A stretch of 64,000 bases of DNA from Boswellia sacra (Eukaryota > Streptophyta > Magnoliopsida > Sapindales > Burseraceae): contig SNVD02014651.1 of the NCBI GenBank assembly GCA_013180625.2, positions 310,001 through 374,000 of the forward strand, in the 5' to 3' direction. Below are positions 35,253 through 48,750 of this stretch, piece by piece (position 1 is the first letter of the stretch; each line of letters begins with the position of its first letter). Made by a program: the position numbers and the translations under genes. The notes under the pieces are model-generated. The model saw nothing but the letters and a program-made list of their open reading frames with translations. It had not been told where the DNA came from and did no database searches.

Positions 35253-38200
35253 ATGGATGAATTTGATGCAACAAGCATGTTGTTCAACAAAATCAAAAGC
35301 ATGGACCCAGAAAACGCTTCAAAGATCATGGGTTACATTCTCATACAGGACGTAAAAGAGAGAGATTTGTTGCGTTTAACCTTTGGGTCAGAAACCCTTT
35401 TGCAATCTCTAATCTTGAAAGCCAAAACTCAGTTGGGACTTTCTTCAAACACCTTATCTGCATCTACTTCCCCTTCACCTAGCCCCATTGCAAGGCTCAA
35501 CGCTACAAACAACAATGTTAATAAGAACCCATTTGCAAAAGTATCTCCAAGAATCACTAATCTTGAATTTGCTAAGAACTCTTCATTCTCTGACCCAAAG
35601 TCAAGTCCTTTCCTTTCCTTTGAAAATATACGTTCTGGGTCTTGTTTGGTCCCCTCCTCAGTTTCCCATCTAAAAAACTGTGGTGATAATGGTAGTAGTA
35701 GCAGTAATGATTTCCTTGAGGAGTTTCAATTCAATGATTATCTTTCTTTCCTTGATGAGTCATCAAAAGGTGAGGAATTTAGTGGTTCTAGGAGTCACAT
35801 AAGTGTTGAGGGTAGCAACTGGGGTCAAGATATGAGTAATGTAGATACCCATTTACATAGAAGGAGTTTGTCGGCAAGTGATGCATGTCTTGGTATTGAG
35901 GATTCCGGTTTGACTATTGGGTGCAGACCTTGTCTTTACTATGCTAGAGGCTTCTGCAAGAATGGTGAGAATTGCAAGTTTGTTCATGGTGGTTTTGGTG
36001 ATAATTTTGATGTCAATGGTGTTATTGTTGGTTCTCCTAGCAAAATGGATGGTCTTTACTTGCAGCATGAAGAGACGATGATGAGACTGAAGGATGCACA
36101 GCGGCAAAGACTGGCCGCCTCTCAGTTTGCTGCTGGGGTTTCACCCTTGCCTTATGACAAGTGCATGGACTTTCTTTTGCAACAGCAAAATGATACCCAG
36201 AGGTATAATGAAGATGATCCGCTTCCCCTTACTTTTGTTGTCTGTGTTGTTGTACATGAAGTTTATTGATGTGTTTATTTTAGTTTTGGGCAACATGGCT
36301 TCCAGAAGGCATATTACAGCATACCCCTGTGGTCTTTTGCCCCAATTTTGTTGCCACAGTTTTGTATTCTTTTGCTTTTGTTATTTAGGGGTTTTGTTTT
36401 AGTGTTTGGGTTGGGATTTTGGTTTGATTCTGGGTATCATTTTGGTGGATTTTTGTTTGAACGGCAATTCAGTAGATTTTCATCAATATTTATGTGATAT
36501 ATAAAGTTTCTCTTTTGAAGATAGATGTGATTGATATTGTTGTTTCGATGCTATGTTGGTGTATCACAGAGCTGCAGCAGGAGTGATGCTGGGTGACGAA
36601 TTTTACAAGTTTGGCAATGGCCGACCAGAGAGGAATGACTATTTGGCGATGGGGTTGGCGGAGAAGGTGAACTCAGCAAATAGACAGATTTACTTGACAT
36701 TCCCAGCTGATAGCACTTTTAAGGATGAAGATGTTTCAAATTACTTTAGGTAGCTTACCACACTTCTGTATCTTTATTAATTAATATTTTATATTAGCAA
36801 AATCATGCTTTTACTCTTTTTTTTTTTTTCGATGATTATGATGTTGTATCCCGTATGAAAGGGAATATGTGTTAGATTTGGTTATGTCGCATATTAATGA
36901 TATATTGCTTCGTCAGATCAGCCTAAAATATTTCAACAGAATTACATTAAGATCTCTCAGCGAAGCATGGACTGCCTGTAAGGCCTCTGTGATGTGGAAC
37001 TGTGGCCTTGTTGATTTTCTGCCATTTCTACTATGATTTAGTCTGAAGCCTTTTAGTCTGGGAGCTTAGCCTTTAATTTTCTAGCTTTTCTACTGGGTTA
37101 TTAGTTTGGACTTTTTAACTTGAAAGTCATAGAATAGCACTTCTATTGTTGATACCCATGCTTGTTGCCGGAGTCTACAGAGGCATGAGGGTTGTATTTT
37201 ATTTCAATGATGGTGCCAATATGAAATTCAATATTATTATCTTCAATCTAATACTCTCCTCTTGGTGTTGACAAGCAATCTTGATGGTGGCATGGAGTTA
37301 CTTCTTTGAAAACATATACTCTTATAAATATGTATCTTACCTTCTGAAATTACTTTGCTTTGCATCATTTCTACTGGCAACTAAACTTTATCTATTTTGT
37401 TTCACCTTGATAAGATAGTTACCTATCCCAAAAGATAGCTACAGTTGCACCGATTTTATTTTCAAACTAATATGTTAATACTTTTCAGTGATGTAGTTGA
37501 CTGCATTTGGTCTCAATCTTTCCGCATTGTATCCTTGTATAATTCTGACAAATAGTTTGTCCACCCCATTCCTATTTTGTAAGTTGAACTTTATGCATAC
37601 CCTAATTTGCCTGTTTTATAGTAATAAATCTCTTCTCCTTGGATCACGAGCTTCAACATTTTTTAATATGAATCTATTTAAGTCCGTTTGAAGTAAATTC
37701 ATCCATTGATGACTTCTTTGGACATGCAAAACTAGGTTTAGGTTGTATTAAAATATCATTATATATTTCCCAGCATATTATGCTTATCAGCTGACCTTAA
37801 GCTATGTAGTAGAGGAATATGCTCATATTAGATTAGGAGAAAGCACAGATTTTTATTAATCACCAAGAAAATAAATAAGTCTGTATGATGTTTTTTTTTT
37901 TGGAAGCTGTAATATGGCTACAATCTCATCCTTCCCCAAAAATCACTTTGAACCTATAATTTTCTGCAACTAGAAGTCACTGCTTATATGCTGTTATTGT
38001 ACTGTGTTTGGAGGTCAAAATGTTAATATTGTCTTGCTGAGGTCTTGATGATAAGCCACTATACAATTTGGTGGGATTTTGAGTAAAGAGCCCTTTCATA
38101 GTTGTGCTTGTGTTAGCATTGCCTTCCATATGAGGTAGTGTTCTCTGTGTTTTTCACAACGCCGAGAAAGAAAATGGTGACAATTATTTTGGCTGTTTGA

Positions 38201-39659
38201 CAGTTGCCACCTTCTTTTCCTTAGAAATTTTATTTTGAGAAGGCCCATGAGTTGAATTTTAATTTGAGAAGTTTAACTAAGAAGGTTTTTTTTTTTTTTT
38301 TTTGGTGTCAAAAGCAATTTTGGACCAGTGCAAGATGTGAGGATCCCGTATCAGCCGAAGCGAATGTTTGGATTTGTTACTTTTGTCTTCCCAGAGACTG
38401 TAAAGCTCATTTTAGCCAGAGGGAATCCTCATTTTATATGTGATTCACGTGTACTAGTCAAGCCTTACAAGGAAAAAGGAAAAATTGCAGAGAAGTATGG
38501 CATTATGTATCCTTTGTTATTTATTTCTATCTCATGTTTAGTCCGCATTGGTGCTTAAATTGCTAATGAAACTAATTCAGGAGGCAACAGCAGTTTGAGA
38601 GGGGGAATTTATCACCATGTTCAAGCCCTTCTGCATTTGATTCTAGAGATCCTTATGACCTTCATCTGGGTAAGTGAAAAAGCAAGAATTTCTCCACAGC
38701 AGTTACCCCTTTAGTGGTTTTTAGAAAGAATAAAAAGGGCAAAGCATAAAATAGCTTTTGTGTCATAATATGTTGGTGTTTCTCTTTTAATGTTCTCTAT
38801 TTTTGAAAAATTAAGTTTTAGAATTCTGTATTCAGTCTCTCTTTTTTCAATTTCAGGAGCAAAGATGTTATACCACACACAAGAAATAATGTTGAGAAGA
38901 AAATTAGAGGAGCAGGCTGAGCTGCAGCAGGCTATTGAATTCCAAAGGAGAAGGATTGTTAATCTGCAACTGCCCAATGTGAAGAATCACTCTTACCATC
39001 ACCAGCGTAGTCTGTCTGTTGGCAGTCCCATTGCCTCACCTGCTCATATGAATGTCAACCAGAATCTCATTCTTCCATGTGATGGTATCAATCAAAAACT
39101 ATTGGAAGGTATTGTGATCTCATGTTGATCGTTAAATGTTGGTTATAATAATCAAAGGTAGGAGAAATTCTGCATTGGTTAATTTTCAATTTGTGACCAT
39201 TGTAGGTGATAGCCCAACGGCAAAGGTTCCCTCAACTAACTGTGAAACTACTGAGCATGCACTGCAGGAATTGAATGCAGCTTGCATTCAGAAGAATGGT
39301 TGTGGCAAAAGCAATGAAGAGAACTCTGACCCAGCAGGGTCTGATCTCCATGAAAGGTTTGAATTTTTTCATAGTTTCTGGTTCTTATTAATCCTATTGT
39401 GCTTTAGGTCTTTAAATTTTCCACTTTTGCCTGTTGATTTTGGCTTTTTTGTCACTATTTTAGAAGTCATGAGAGCAGTGCGGAGCTCAGTTTCCCTGAT
39501 AGCCTCTTTGCATCTAGGAAAAAGCCAGCTGAGGGTCACATACCTGACTTCTCCACATCAGTTGCAGCCAGTGAAGGCACTGCAATCTCGGCCACACCCT
39601 CTTCTGAAAGTAATCCAGAGGTGCCCGTTACTTCTACTACTGACATGGCTTCGCATTAG
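35253..39659 (+). CDS. CCCH zinc-finger and RRM RNA-binding protein (7 exons, 665 aa)
   Basis: Exons: 35253-36202, 36570-36749, 38315-38494, 38581-38669, 38857-39108, 39206-39356, 39464-39659. All introns are GT-AG and the frame is open throughout (1,998 nt). The start [10 protein letters not shown] matches the N-terminal block of plant homologues. An in-frame ATG at 35178 would add 25 hydrophobic residues and is less likely. The N-terminal [15 protein letters not shown] block (about residues 18-32) is conserved in the family. The CCCH finger is C-x7-C-x5-C-x3-H (Cys227, Cys235, Cys241, His245). The RRM (about 357-430) has RNP2-like IYLTFP and RNP1-like RMFGFVTF, then [13 protein letters not shown]. 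Exon 5 has a Glu/Gln/Arg-rich coiled-coil-like stretch. It resembles Arabidopsis CCCH proteins of the AtC3H22/46/53 type. A role in RNA binding is inferred. Intron 2 is long (1,565 bp). Confidence 0.95.
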
Positions 39660-40260
39660 TTTATTTTTTTCAAGCCAAGGTTCTTTTACTACATTCTCTC
39701 ACTATAATCTCTCCTGGTATTATCATAAGAATGGAAGGTAGTTGATCATAATTTTTATATATTTTGTACTGTTTCCTCAGGTTTTATGATGGGAACAAAG
39801 CTACTGAATGTAATAGGTAATAAAGGTGAGCATGGTTGGCATGGATAAGTGCAATTATGCGTCGACATTTTTCAAATTTGGTGTTGTTGGATATAATGCT
39901 TCTAATGCTGTACCTTTTGTTTCTTTATTCATGCAGAAAAGTAGAGAAGCGTATACAAAGAAGAATCATCTTGATGTATAGCCAAATTATACCTGCACTC
40001 AAGAGTAGACCGGTAGAGAATATCGTCACAAGATTTGCACCATCTTAATCAATACAATACTACTAACAGCAAATGCACATCGGACACATAGATGACAGAT
40101 GAACTGATTTATCAGAGTAGGGCGTCTCCCTTTTCTACTTTTGTACCTTTGTATGTGTGTGCTGGGTCACACACTCTTAGCCTGAACAACAAGAGATTAT
40201 GACTCTTATTACACAGTTATAAATGCATCTTTTCGTTCTTTTACCCTCTTTTTTGATTTT
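39660..40260 (+). terminator. 3' region of the CCCH gene
   Basis: About 600 bp after the stop are moderately T-rich with GTGTGTG/TTTTGT-type text and AATACAATAC, as in plant 3' UTRs. A possible 3'-UTR intron ends in ATGCAG at 39938. The small frame at 39836-40048 has no recognisable domain. The poly(A) site cannot be fixed. Confidence 0.35.
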
Positions 40261-41758
40261 GTTTTTATATCTACTGTAAAGTAGTTAAAAAAGTGAATTG
40301 AGTAAAAATGAACACGCTCAGTAGGAGCAGACTGAGGAAGTTCGAAGGGGCTGAAACAGGCTTGGAAATGCTAGTCTGAAGCAAAAGGGTTTTTTTGCTT
40401 TTTTTTGGGGGGTCCTTCTGTTTATTCCCTTCTGCTAGACGATAAAGGATACTAGTTTTAGATGTATAAAATTGTTATAAAATTTTGTTTTTTTATGCTA
40501 CCAAAAAGTTGAGGTCAGGGAACTTGTTTGTTTCATTTTTATTATCTTAGGTCCACATTTGGGATCAAGGCCACTCCATCACATGGGAGCTGACATTACA
40601 AAATTGGTATCAGAGAACCAAACTTCTTTCCTTTTCGGCCCATTGAATTGTTTATTGAGTCTTTGTTATACGAGTGATGGAGTCATTGTGCGCTGACATT
40701 AGTTAAAATTATCGTACCTTTTCATATGCTTCATAGTTTTAAAATTGTCCTGCCCATCATTTTCAACTTCATGTATTTGGGGCTGCATTTGCTTCGCTTT
40801 CTACTTTCTTTTAAATATATTTTTACAACTTTATTTTTGAGATACCCGGAAGATTTTTTAGATCTTTCACACACGTTCAGGTGGCTCTAAACACTTTATT
40901 TTATTGTAGCTTATGATGATTGGATTGTGTATAATATGTCTACCGCGCTACTGTTGATTGAAAACAAAGGTGGTGTTAATTACTTTCAAGTCTCATAATA
41001 TAATATTCGAGTCTTGTAAATTATGTTAAGTGAAAGACGAAGATGGCTTATTCAATTATACGTGCATTGTTCTATGGCGTTCTTATCTTATTCATCAGAT
41101 TTTGAGGTTGTATGTTGAAGGTATGATTGATGTGCAGTCCAACTCAGCTTTGATGAGCTTTTGTGATCGCATAGCTGTTCATCTCTGTTATTAATAGCCC
41201 TAATCTCAATTGCCCTCCCTACTTTAATTGGAAAGTGAAATAAAATTTCACTTATTAGTTGTCTTAACCAACAATATCAAATTGAGAAGCTGAAGGACCC
41301 CAATTCCTGACTGATTTATTGGGTTTCTAGGTGGTATTGATTCCTCCCATTTATGATGTTAACATCTCTCATTTACTTAGCATAAGACCCAATTTTGATG
41401 CTAATACTCTTTGCCTGTTTTGTTTCGGGTGTGCTCTGTAAAATAGGCTAATTAGGCAATTGAAGAAAGACATCTTAACTTCATCTTATACTCCACAAAA
41501 ATTATCCCTTGCTGCGCTCTCATCAATCTGATGGTTGATATAATATTAATATACGTAAATGACAAGATAATGTGGTAAGTAATACAAATAAGTTAAAATT
41601 GATTATTTGGGATTGAAATTGAGATGATTATTTAATAAAAGTAACATCACTCTCTTGTGATGCATTATAAGTTACTATTTCGACGAGTAGGTCTTCATTC
41701 GTATCCACTACATTAGGCACGTGTGTTAATTTTATAGTTAAGTCTAAAATTCAGGGGG
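40261..41758. other. intergenic spacer with a relic primer site
   Basis: No ORF. TTGGTATCAGAGAACC at 40602-40617 looks like the tRNA-Met primer site of LTR retrotransposons, preceded by LTR-end-like text. No LTR or domain follows, so it is a relic at most. Confidence 0.4.
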
Positions 41759-41766
41759 ATTAATTG

Positions 41767-42091
41767 TAGGGGTGCACACGGTTGGGTCGGGTCGGGTTTG
41801 CCCAAACCCGATTTTGACCCGACACTGTTCAAACCCGACTCTTTTGACCCGAATTCGGGTTACTATTCAATATTAACCCGATTAAAACCCGACAACCCGA
41901 TCGGATCGGGTCGGGTTGGATCGGGTTTGGTTTTATTCAAACATACTATTCAAACCCGATTATAACCCGGTACTGTTGAAACCCGACTATTCCAACCCGA
42001 TTTCGGGTTACTGTTCACGATTAACCCGACCAAAACCCGATAAACCTGACAAACCCGATCGGGTCGGGTCGGATTATTTTGCACACCCCTA
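41767..42091. mobile_element. hAT-type MITE (325 bp), RGGTCGGGT-rich
   Basis: The ends are TAGGGGTGCACAC and GCACACCCCTA, with a perfect 8-bp target duplication ATTAATTG at 41759-41766 and 42092-42099. It is from the same family as 16885-17191. Confidence 0.95.
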
Positions 42092-42099
42092 ATTAATTG

Positions 42100-43039
42100 T
42101 AAAAAAGCTTTAGAAATATTGGTAAATGAATAACTCTTTTTTTTTTTTTTATTTCAATTGAACTATGGTATGATTTCAATTCTTGTAGGATAAAAAGTCT
42201 TTTCAATCATTTCACGTCCCTGTGCTATTGTCATAGCATTTTGTTATGGTACAATTATTGTATTGTATAACAACTGTAATGTAACAAAAAAAAAATTATA
42301 AATACATTGTAAGAGTTATAAATGAATAAATAAAAGTTGTATGTAAAAAAGTCGTAAATGAAAAATATCTAAAAATTATAAATATGATTTTTTATTTATT
42401 TATGATTTTTAGATATATATTTACGTTTTTTATTTACTACGGTATGATTACTGTAGCAAATCTTTAATGTCATATTGTAATTCATAATTGAATATAGAAG
42501 CCATTAAAGATGTTTGTTTGGCATCTTCAACAATTATGAGCAGAGTTCTTTGATTAAATCATGGTTTCAATTACTTTTTAATAAATGTTCCCTTTTCAAT
42601 GATTGTACGCAATAAAATCTTGAAAGCAAACAGAAGCCTTTTCTTTCTCGTGATAACCTAATGCCTTCAAATGCCATTATTATTATGTTTGAATTGAGGT
42701 TTCTTTCAAATATATTTGAAAATTGAATCGCCCTTTGTTGTTAATTTTGACCCACTAATAATAATAGCAAATAAACAAAAAAAAAAAAAACACTGATCCT
42801 AATCATTTCTAATGAAATTCAAGTAGTGTTTCGTGGGGATTCTAATAACTGAGGAATTGGAAAATAAGAGGGCAAATGTAGCTAGTGGAATAGACAACAA
42901 GCAATTAAAGAATAAAACGGAGAGGTTATTAGTACTTCGAATCTATTCCTTCGCACATGTATTCAAAGTGAAAGAAATTTGTAGAAAAGCTCAAGAATTC
43001 AAGCCATCCTTTTTATGATAGTGATTATGAACACAAAAC
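42100..43039. other. AT-rich spacer
   Basis: No gene seen. It has poly-T and poly-A runs at 42138 and 42777. A weak repeat of 'ttatgattttta' text is at 42380-42430. Confidence 0.6.
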
Positions 43040-43042
43040 TTA

Positions 43043-44147
43043 GGTGGTGTTTGGTGCACCGTATAGGATTATATAATTATTACTATAGCGATTAACATTG
43101 TATTGAATTGTATAACATAGAAAATGAGTAAATTATATACTATATTTGGTTTATCATTGTATTAAATAAATGTTAATCAATACTGTGAGTATAAGATTGA
43201 ATTGGATTACATTAAAATTTTTTATATTAAATTAAAATAATTAAAAAATATATTTAATAAATTTTAATAAAAATATAAATCATCAATTTAAACTAATTAT
43301 AAAATATTGAATTTTTTGGTGGATAAATAAATTAATATATTTAAAATTACAAATAAATATGAACAAATTAAAATTTTTTAATTGTAACAAATGGAGAATA
43401 TTTAACTAAATATGTATGAGTATACAAAAGTTAACAATTAATTATTTTAATTAAATTTTATTTGCTTTAAATATTATATAAGTTTTATAATATTTCTTTT
43501 TTTTTTCTCTCTCTCTCCCTACTTTCCTTTCTTCTTCTCGTCTTTTTGCTCAAGTTGTAGACCACCACATTTCTTCTATTTATTTTTTTCAAAATCAATT
43601 TTCAGCTAATCATTTGAGGTAAGAAACTCGAAAATGGCCATCCATTGGCTGAAATTTGTTATCCAGTGATCAAGCCATGTTCGATCTCTTTCTCCATGCC
43701 AGCCATGGCCAATCTGTTTCTCCAAGCCAAGTCCTTTTCCCTTTTTTTTTGTAATAGCTTCTTCCTCTTGATTTGATTTTTGATGGGTTTGAGATTTTGG
43801 TTTGTTGGTGTTGAAATGAGATTTTGGGAGAGGGAAGGGAAGAAGGAAGATTCACAGAGAGAGAGAGGGAAGAAGACATACAAAGAAGAAGAAGAAGAAG
43901 AAGAAGAAGGGAAACGAGAGAGATAGAGGAGATTAGAAAGAAGAAGCGAGAGAATGCATACACCAACAATGGTTATGCGGCCTTAACCCAGGGTAACTCT
44001 TGGGATAGCTTATACAGGTCTTATATGCTTCTCTTACAATTTTTTACACTTCCATCCTACCTTATTTGATTGCCAAACAGAGGTTTTATTTTACTGTTTG
44101 TATAATCATTCACTTATACTATCCTAACCAGTCTGCCAAACACATCC
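43043..44147. mobile_element. TIR element, PIF/Harbinger-like (1,105 bp)
   Basis: The ends are GGTGGTGTTTGGTGCAC and GTCTGCCAAACACATCC (imperfect TIR), flanked by TTA at 43040-43042 and 44148-44150, the 3-bp target typical of PIF/Harbinger. There is no transposase. The AT-rich arms enclose a pyrimidine/purine-biased block (43497-43975) with a (GAA)8 run. The ORFs on both strands there are low-complexity. Confidence 0.65.
43886..43909 (+). repeat. (GAA)n microsatellite
   Basis: Eight GAA units within a purine-rich stretch. Confidence 0.97.
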
Positions 44148-44487
44148 TTAATGTTATCTCATCACAAACTTATAAAGATTTGAAGAATACAAAAAAAGAT
44201 TATACTATATCTTGAGAAAGAGAAACATCATACGAGTGATAAAGTTATTAGTCCTTGGAAATTGTTGGAATAGTATTATATGCTTTTTAAGATGCTATTC
44301 CAAGATGATTGAATAACTCGTTAAATATTATTATTAGGGCTTTTAGCAAGCACTTTGAGAAAGCAACAGCTTGCTGGGAAAGTTCAAGAATTTAAAGCCA
44401 TCATCATCAGAATGGTGATGATGAACGCCGAAGTTTATATTATCTCGTCATATATTCATTAGGATATAAAGAATAACAATAATTATA

Positions 44488-44640
44488 GGGAAAATGTCAC
44501 AAAGTACCCCTAAATTTTGGCTTATTATCATCCAGAAATGTATTTTATATTTTTGTATAAATTCAGTCCCTCCCTTTTAAAAATTCAGTCATGGACCACC
44601 CTTTCATTTACTGGCTTGTTAAATGATAGTAATTAAGTGT
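44488..44640 (+). repeat. MULE-2 left terminal inverted repeat
   Basis: Starts GGGAAAATGTCACAAAG. Its partner is 50210-50359 in inverse orientation. Confidence 0.9.
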
Positions 44641-44683
44641 AAATTTAAGGGGCATCATGGTCTTTATAGCTGAAATGGTCTTG

Positions 44684-45292
44684 TATATAAATAAGGAGTC
44701 AACTGTTAAAAAAATAAAAGCTTTTAGCTTGACCCACTGGAATCGTTTTCTTCTTCTCTCTTTTTGTCTCTTACATGAACACTTTTTGTCTTCCCGCTTA
44801 TTCATCATCTTTCCCTACAACGTGACCAGTAAAGGCTTTTTGATCGAGTTGACTTCGTTTAAGCAGTGGGGCACTCAGTCGGGTAAGCCTTCGTTTTCAT
44901 TGTATGTATGACGTGCATGTGCAGTAAAAATCGTAAGTCAATTGTATATTCTTTTCTTTTTTGCTATATAAAACCTTATGAGTACTGGTTTGAGTTTGAT
45001 GCACTTATTCGTTTCGTTTTCTTAATTTTTTTTTTTAATTTCATTCGAAATCAGAAACCCTAGATTTTTGGAAATGGGGGTTTGTCAAAATTGATTGATA
45101 ATAATGGAAATTGATGCAATAACCAGCACGTTCATACCATTGTATTAACATGCATGCATATATTATGGTATTTTTTGTACTATTTTATTGAGCATGAATT
45201 GATGTATTATGCTTTTGAACCTGTATACTAAGTGTTTTGTTTTGTTTTTTTCCTCATTATTTCCAAATCTGTTGATGCATATGGCTTAGGTG
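44684..45292 (+). promoter_or_regulatory. mudrA promoter and 5' leader of MULE-2
   Basis: TATATAAATA is at 44684-44693. A plausible 5'-UTR intron runs from GTAAGCC (44883) to CTTAG (45289), which sets the ATG three bases into the next exon. Confidence 0.45.
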
Positions 45293-48200
45293 ATGGATTC
45301 TTTTTCGTTAACCTTTGAGTACTTAGGTGTTGACTTTGCACTTGGGAATATAGATCCTGATAAGGTCAGTGTCATAGAGTTGTTTAATATTGCTAAAGAG
45401 GTTCTCAAACTACCAGTAATAGATCATTCAGATTTTATGTTTAGTGTTACTCTATCGTGGAGTGGAGAAAAAATTGACATTGAGACTGACCTTAGTCTTT
45501 TAGAAATCTTGCAACAGCATGATGCTAGACGTATTCATGAGATAACGGTGGAAGCAAAGGTCAAAACTAGTAACTCACTTGGCATTAATGTGCCTAAAAA
45601 TGTTGATAATGATGGCTTTGATGAGCTACAAGCTCAAGAAATTAATAGGGATGACAAGAAAGGTGAAATGCTTGATGAGATCAACCTAAGGAAAGTATTA
45701 GGGATGATGAGCAGTTAACCGAGTTAATTGATAGGGTGGATGAGATTGTAGCACAATTAAGTCATAGGGTTGATGAAATTGACCCTAACTTGAGTAATTG
45801 GGGTGATAAAATAGAGGGGACAGTAGAAAACTTGGTAGGCCATAGAGAGTATTCCTATGAGAATGAGTCAGATGTAGACTATAGGCCAGAGGATGATGAA
45901 GATTTTCAGGGTGGGGATAGTGGAATAGAAAGTTATAGTGGGGTGGAGAGTGGCAGTGGAGATGAGTCTATAGATGACCATTCCCATTACCAAAATGATG
46001 GGGAAGATTTTGAAAAAGTAATAACTAGTGAAGATGAGGAAATGGGGAGTGCTAGGATGGCTAGAGTTCAGAGGCAGAACTTGTTTAAACCTGGTGTAGA
46101 AGGGGCTATTGAATTTAAGGTTGGTTAAACCTTCCATAATTTGGCCTATTTTAGAGAAACTTTGCAAGAGTATTGTATTCAGAGGGGAATTGTGTTAAAA
46201 AGACTAAAAAATGAAAAAAATAGAGTAACTGTTAAGTGTGGTGCAGAGGATTGTCCTTGGAGGATGCATGCCTCCACAACACAAGACCTAATTACCTATA
46301 AAGTGAAGACATTGTACCCCTAACATGACTGTGAAAAGGTGGCTGACACACCTGAGTGCACTTACCTTGGGATTACTAAAAAATATGAGGACTATTTTAG
46401 GGACAATGCTGACTTGACTATTGACTGGTTAGAGAAAGACATTAAAAGAAAATATGGCTTAGAACCTTCAAAACATAAATTATACAGGGCTAGGATGAAA
46501 GCTCTTGAGGTCATAAGAGAACACCACCAAAAGGCTTTAAATCTTATGCATAAATATGCAAATATTGTCCACATCACAAATCCTGGCACTATAGAGTTTG
46601 TAAAGGCAGATACAAATTTGATTTCTGCCAGCCCAAAGTTCCAAGGGTTTTTCATTAGTTTCCTAGCTCAAAGAAAGGGTTTGTTGAGGGGTGTAGGCCA
46701 TTTATAGGTGTAGATGGTTGTCATTTGAAGGGCCCTATGGGTGGGGTGTTATTGGCAGCTGTTGGGATTGATGTAAATAATGGGAATGTTTCCTTTAGCT
46801 GTAGAAATCTGTGAGGTTGAATGTAATTCTACCTAGTCTTGGTTTTTAGAGCTTTTAGGTTAGCATATTGGAGGTGTAGATGGGCTAGGATTGCCTATGA
46901 CATTTATGAGTGATAGGCAAAAAGGGGTTTTGAATGCTATTGCTGTATAGTGGCCATATGCATATAACAGATTTTGTGCTAAGCATATATATGAAAACTT
47001 CAAGAAGCAGCACACTGGACCAAACCTGTAAGAACTGTTTTGGAGGGCATCAAAGTCTTCAAATGTGACTGATTACCAGACAACAATGGAATATATAAAA
47101 AGGGTGGACTCCAAGGCTTTTGACTGGTTGAGCAACATTCCTCCAATACACTAGAGTAGGCATGCATATGATGAAAGGGTCAAGGTGGATCATGTGACCA
47201 ATAATATCACCGAGTCCTTTAACTCCTGGATCAACTGACATCGAGGACAAACAAACCTAAGCATGATAGAGGACTTGAGAAGGAAGATTATGAAAAGGAA
47301 GCAAAGAAAGTAAGGACACTATTTTACTTCACTTTCACTTTCAGTTGCTTACTGTTTTTACTTCACTTTCACTTTCAGTTGCTTACTGTTTTTACTTCAG
47401 TTTCAATCAATTTATGTGACACTATTTTCTACTTCACATTTTTAATCAATTTATATGACTAACTCAGTTTCTTTACAGGATAAAAGAATGCTTAAGATGG
47501 AACTCTGATATTGGCCCAAAAATCAGGGAATACATCAGTGATAGAGGGAAATTGAGCCATTTAATGGAAGTTATGTGGTGTGGGAACTTAGAGTTTGAGG
47601 TGGTGTATAAAGGGAGGGTTTATGTGGTGAGACTAAATGAGCAATATTGTTCATGTAGACTGTTCCAAGTTTCTGGCATGCCTTGTATCCATGCCATTGC
47701 TTGTGCTAGGGAAAGAAGAATTGATGTGCACCAGTTTGTGAGCACAATGCTACTTAAGGATAAGTTCATTGCTACCTATGATCATTATATTAGGCCTGTT
47801 CTAGATCAAAGTGAATGGACAGATGTCCCTTGTAACAGCCTAGAAGCTCCTAAGAAAAGGACTAAGGCAGGAAGGCCAAAAAAGGCAAGAAGAAGGGCTG
47901 CTGATGAAGACCCTTTGGCTAGCAGCTTATTCACCATGAGATGTAAAATATGTGGTGGATACAACCATAACAAAAGATCTTCCAAAAATCCCCCAGCCCC
48001 AACTAAAGAAAAAGGTTATTATTATTTTTATTCATTTAGTAATGATTTCTTTCATTCCATTTTTTTATTGCTCACTGGTTTTAATTTATGTGTAAGGGGA
48101 AGAAAACCATTCAAACTATTGAACTCAATGAAGATGGAGCATCTTTAAGTCAGTATCTAGCACATTTTCAGCAACAACAAAGGACAAGTAATAATGCTCA

Positions 48201-48488
48201 CTTAAGAAACAAAAAAAAGGTTAACATAGTTATGCTTGTTTGAGCTTGGTATTTTTATAAACTATCTTTGCTAACAGCTTCTGTCTCTTTGTTTTTATTT
48301 CTTTATGGCTGAATGTTGAAGGCAAGGGTATTAACTATGGGGACATCATCTAACCCACCAGCATCTCAGACTCAAGCATCATCTTCTCAACCTTCTGTCC
48401 TATCCACACAGACTTTTGTTCCATCCTCTCAGCCAGCTGCATCACAAGATGTTCGGTGCTCAGTTCCTCCATCATCCCAGCCTACATA
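45293..48488 (+). pseudogene. mudrA transposase of MULE-2 (spliced, with stops and frameshifts)
   Basis: The ATG at 45293 opens an N-terminal PB1-like domain (to about 45590). An acidic part follows (45840-46050), then the MuDR DNA-binding domain (FKVG-TFHNLAYFRETLQEYCIQRG, C...CPWRMHAS; 46108-46330). The DDE core is GVDGCHLKGPMGGV (about 46700), MSDRQKGV (about 46909) and HVTNNITESFNSW (about 47195). Introns are at 47310-47478, 48015-48096 and 48220-48321, all GT-AG. The SWIM finger is intact (CSCRLFQVSGMPCIHA, about 47650-47695), followed by basic GRPKKARRR and a Cys knuckle (CKICGGYNH). The Ser/Pro/Gln-rich C-terminus ends at TAA 48486-48488. The frame is broken near 45716, 46126, 46321, 46690 and several times in the core. 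Many stops stand for Trp or Gln. Confidence 0.9.
47326..47393 (+). repeat. 34-bp tandem duplication in a mudrA intron
   Basis: Two identical copies (47326-47359 and 47360-47393) of a pyrimidine-rich unit containing CACTTTCACTTTCAG. Confidence 0.95.
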
Positions 48489-48750
48489 AACAACAAATAT
48501 ATTTGAAAGAGGAAGAGGTAATAACTTATTTACAAATTAATAGGGAGGGAGTATTTAAAAATTTCAATCTAGCTTTGTTTCTAATGTTAACGTAGCTAAT
48601 CATGTAGTTACAAAGTGGTATTCCCAAAAGTAGTGACCACATACATGGCTTTTTGGGTGCACTTGGTAACTTCTTTCAGAAGCTTTCGGTAGTTTTTTGT
48701 ATTTGTAAGTAATATTTGTGGTTTTAGGTAGTTTAGCACATATCTAAGGC

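Noticed and set aside
39836..40048. 70-aa ORF downstream of the CCCH gene
   Set aside because: No domain, and it overlaps a likely 3'-UTR intron boundary.
43659..43969. minus-strand ORFs of 74 and 99 aa rich in Ser, Leu and Lys
   Set aside because: Low-complexity translation of a purine/pyrimidine-biased block and a GAA repeat in two frames.
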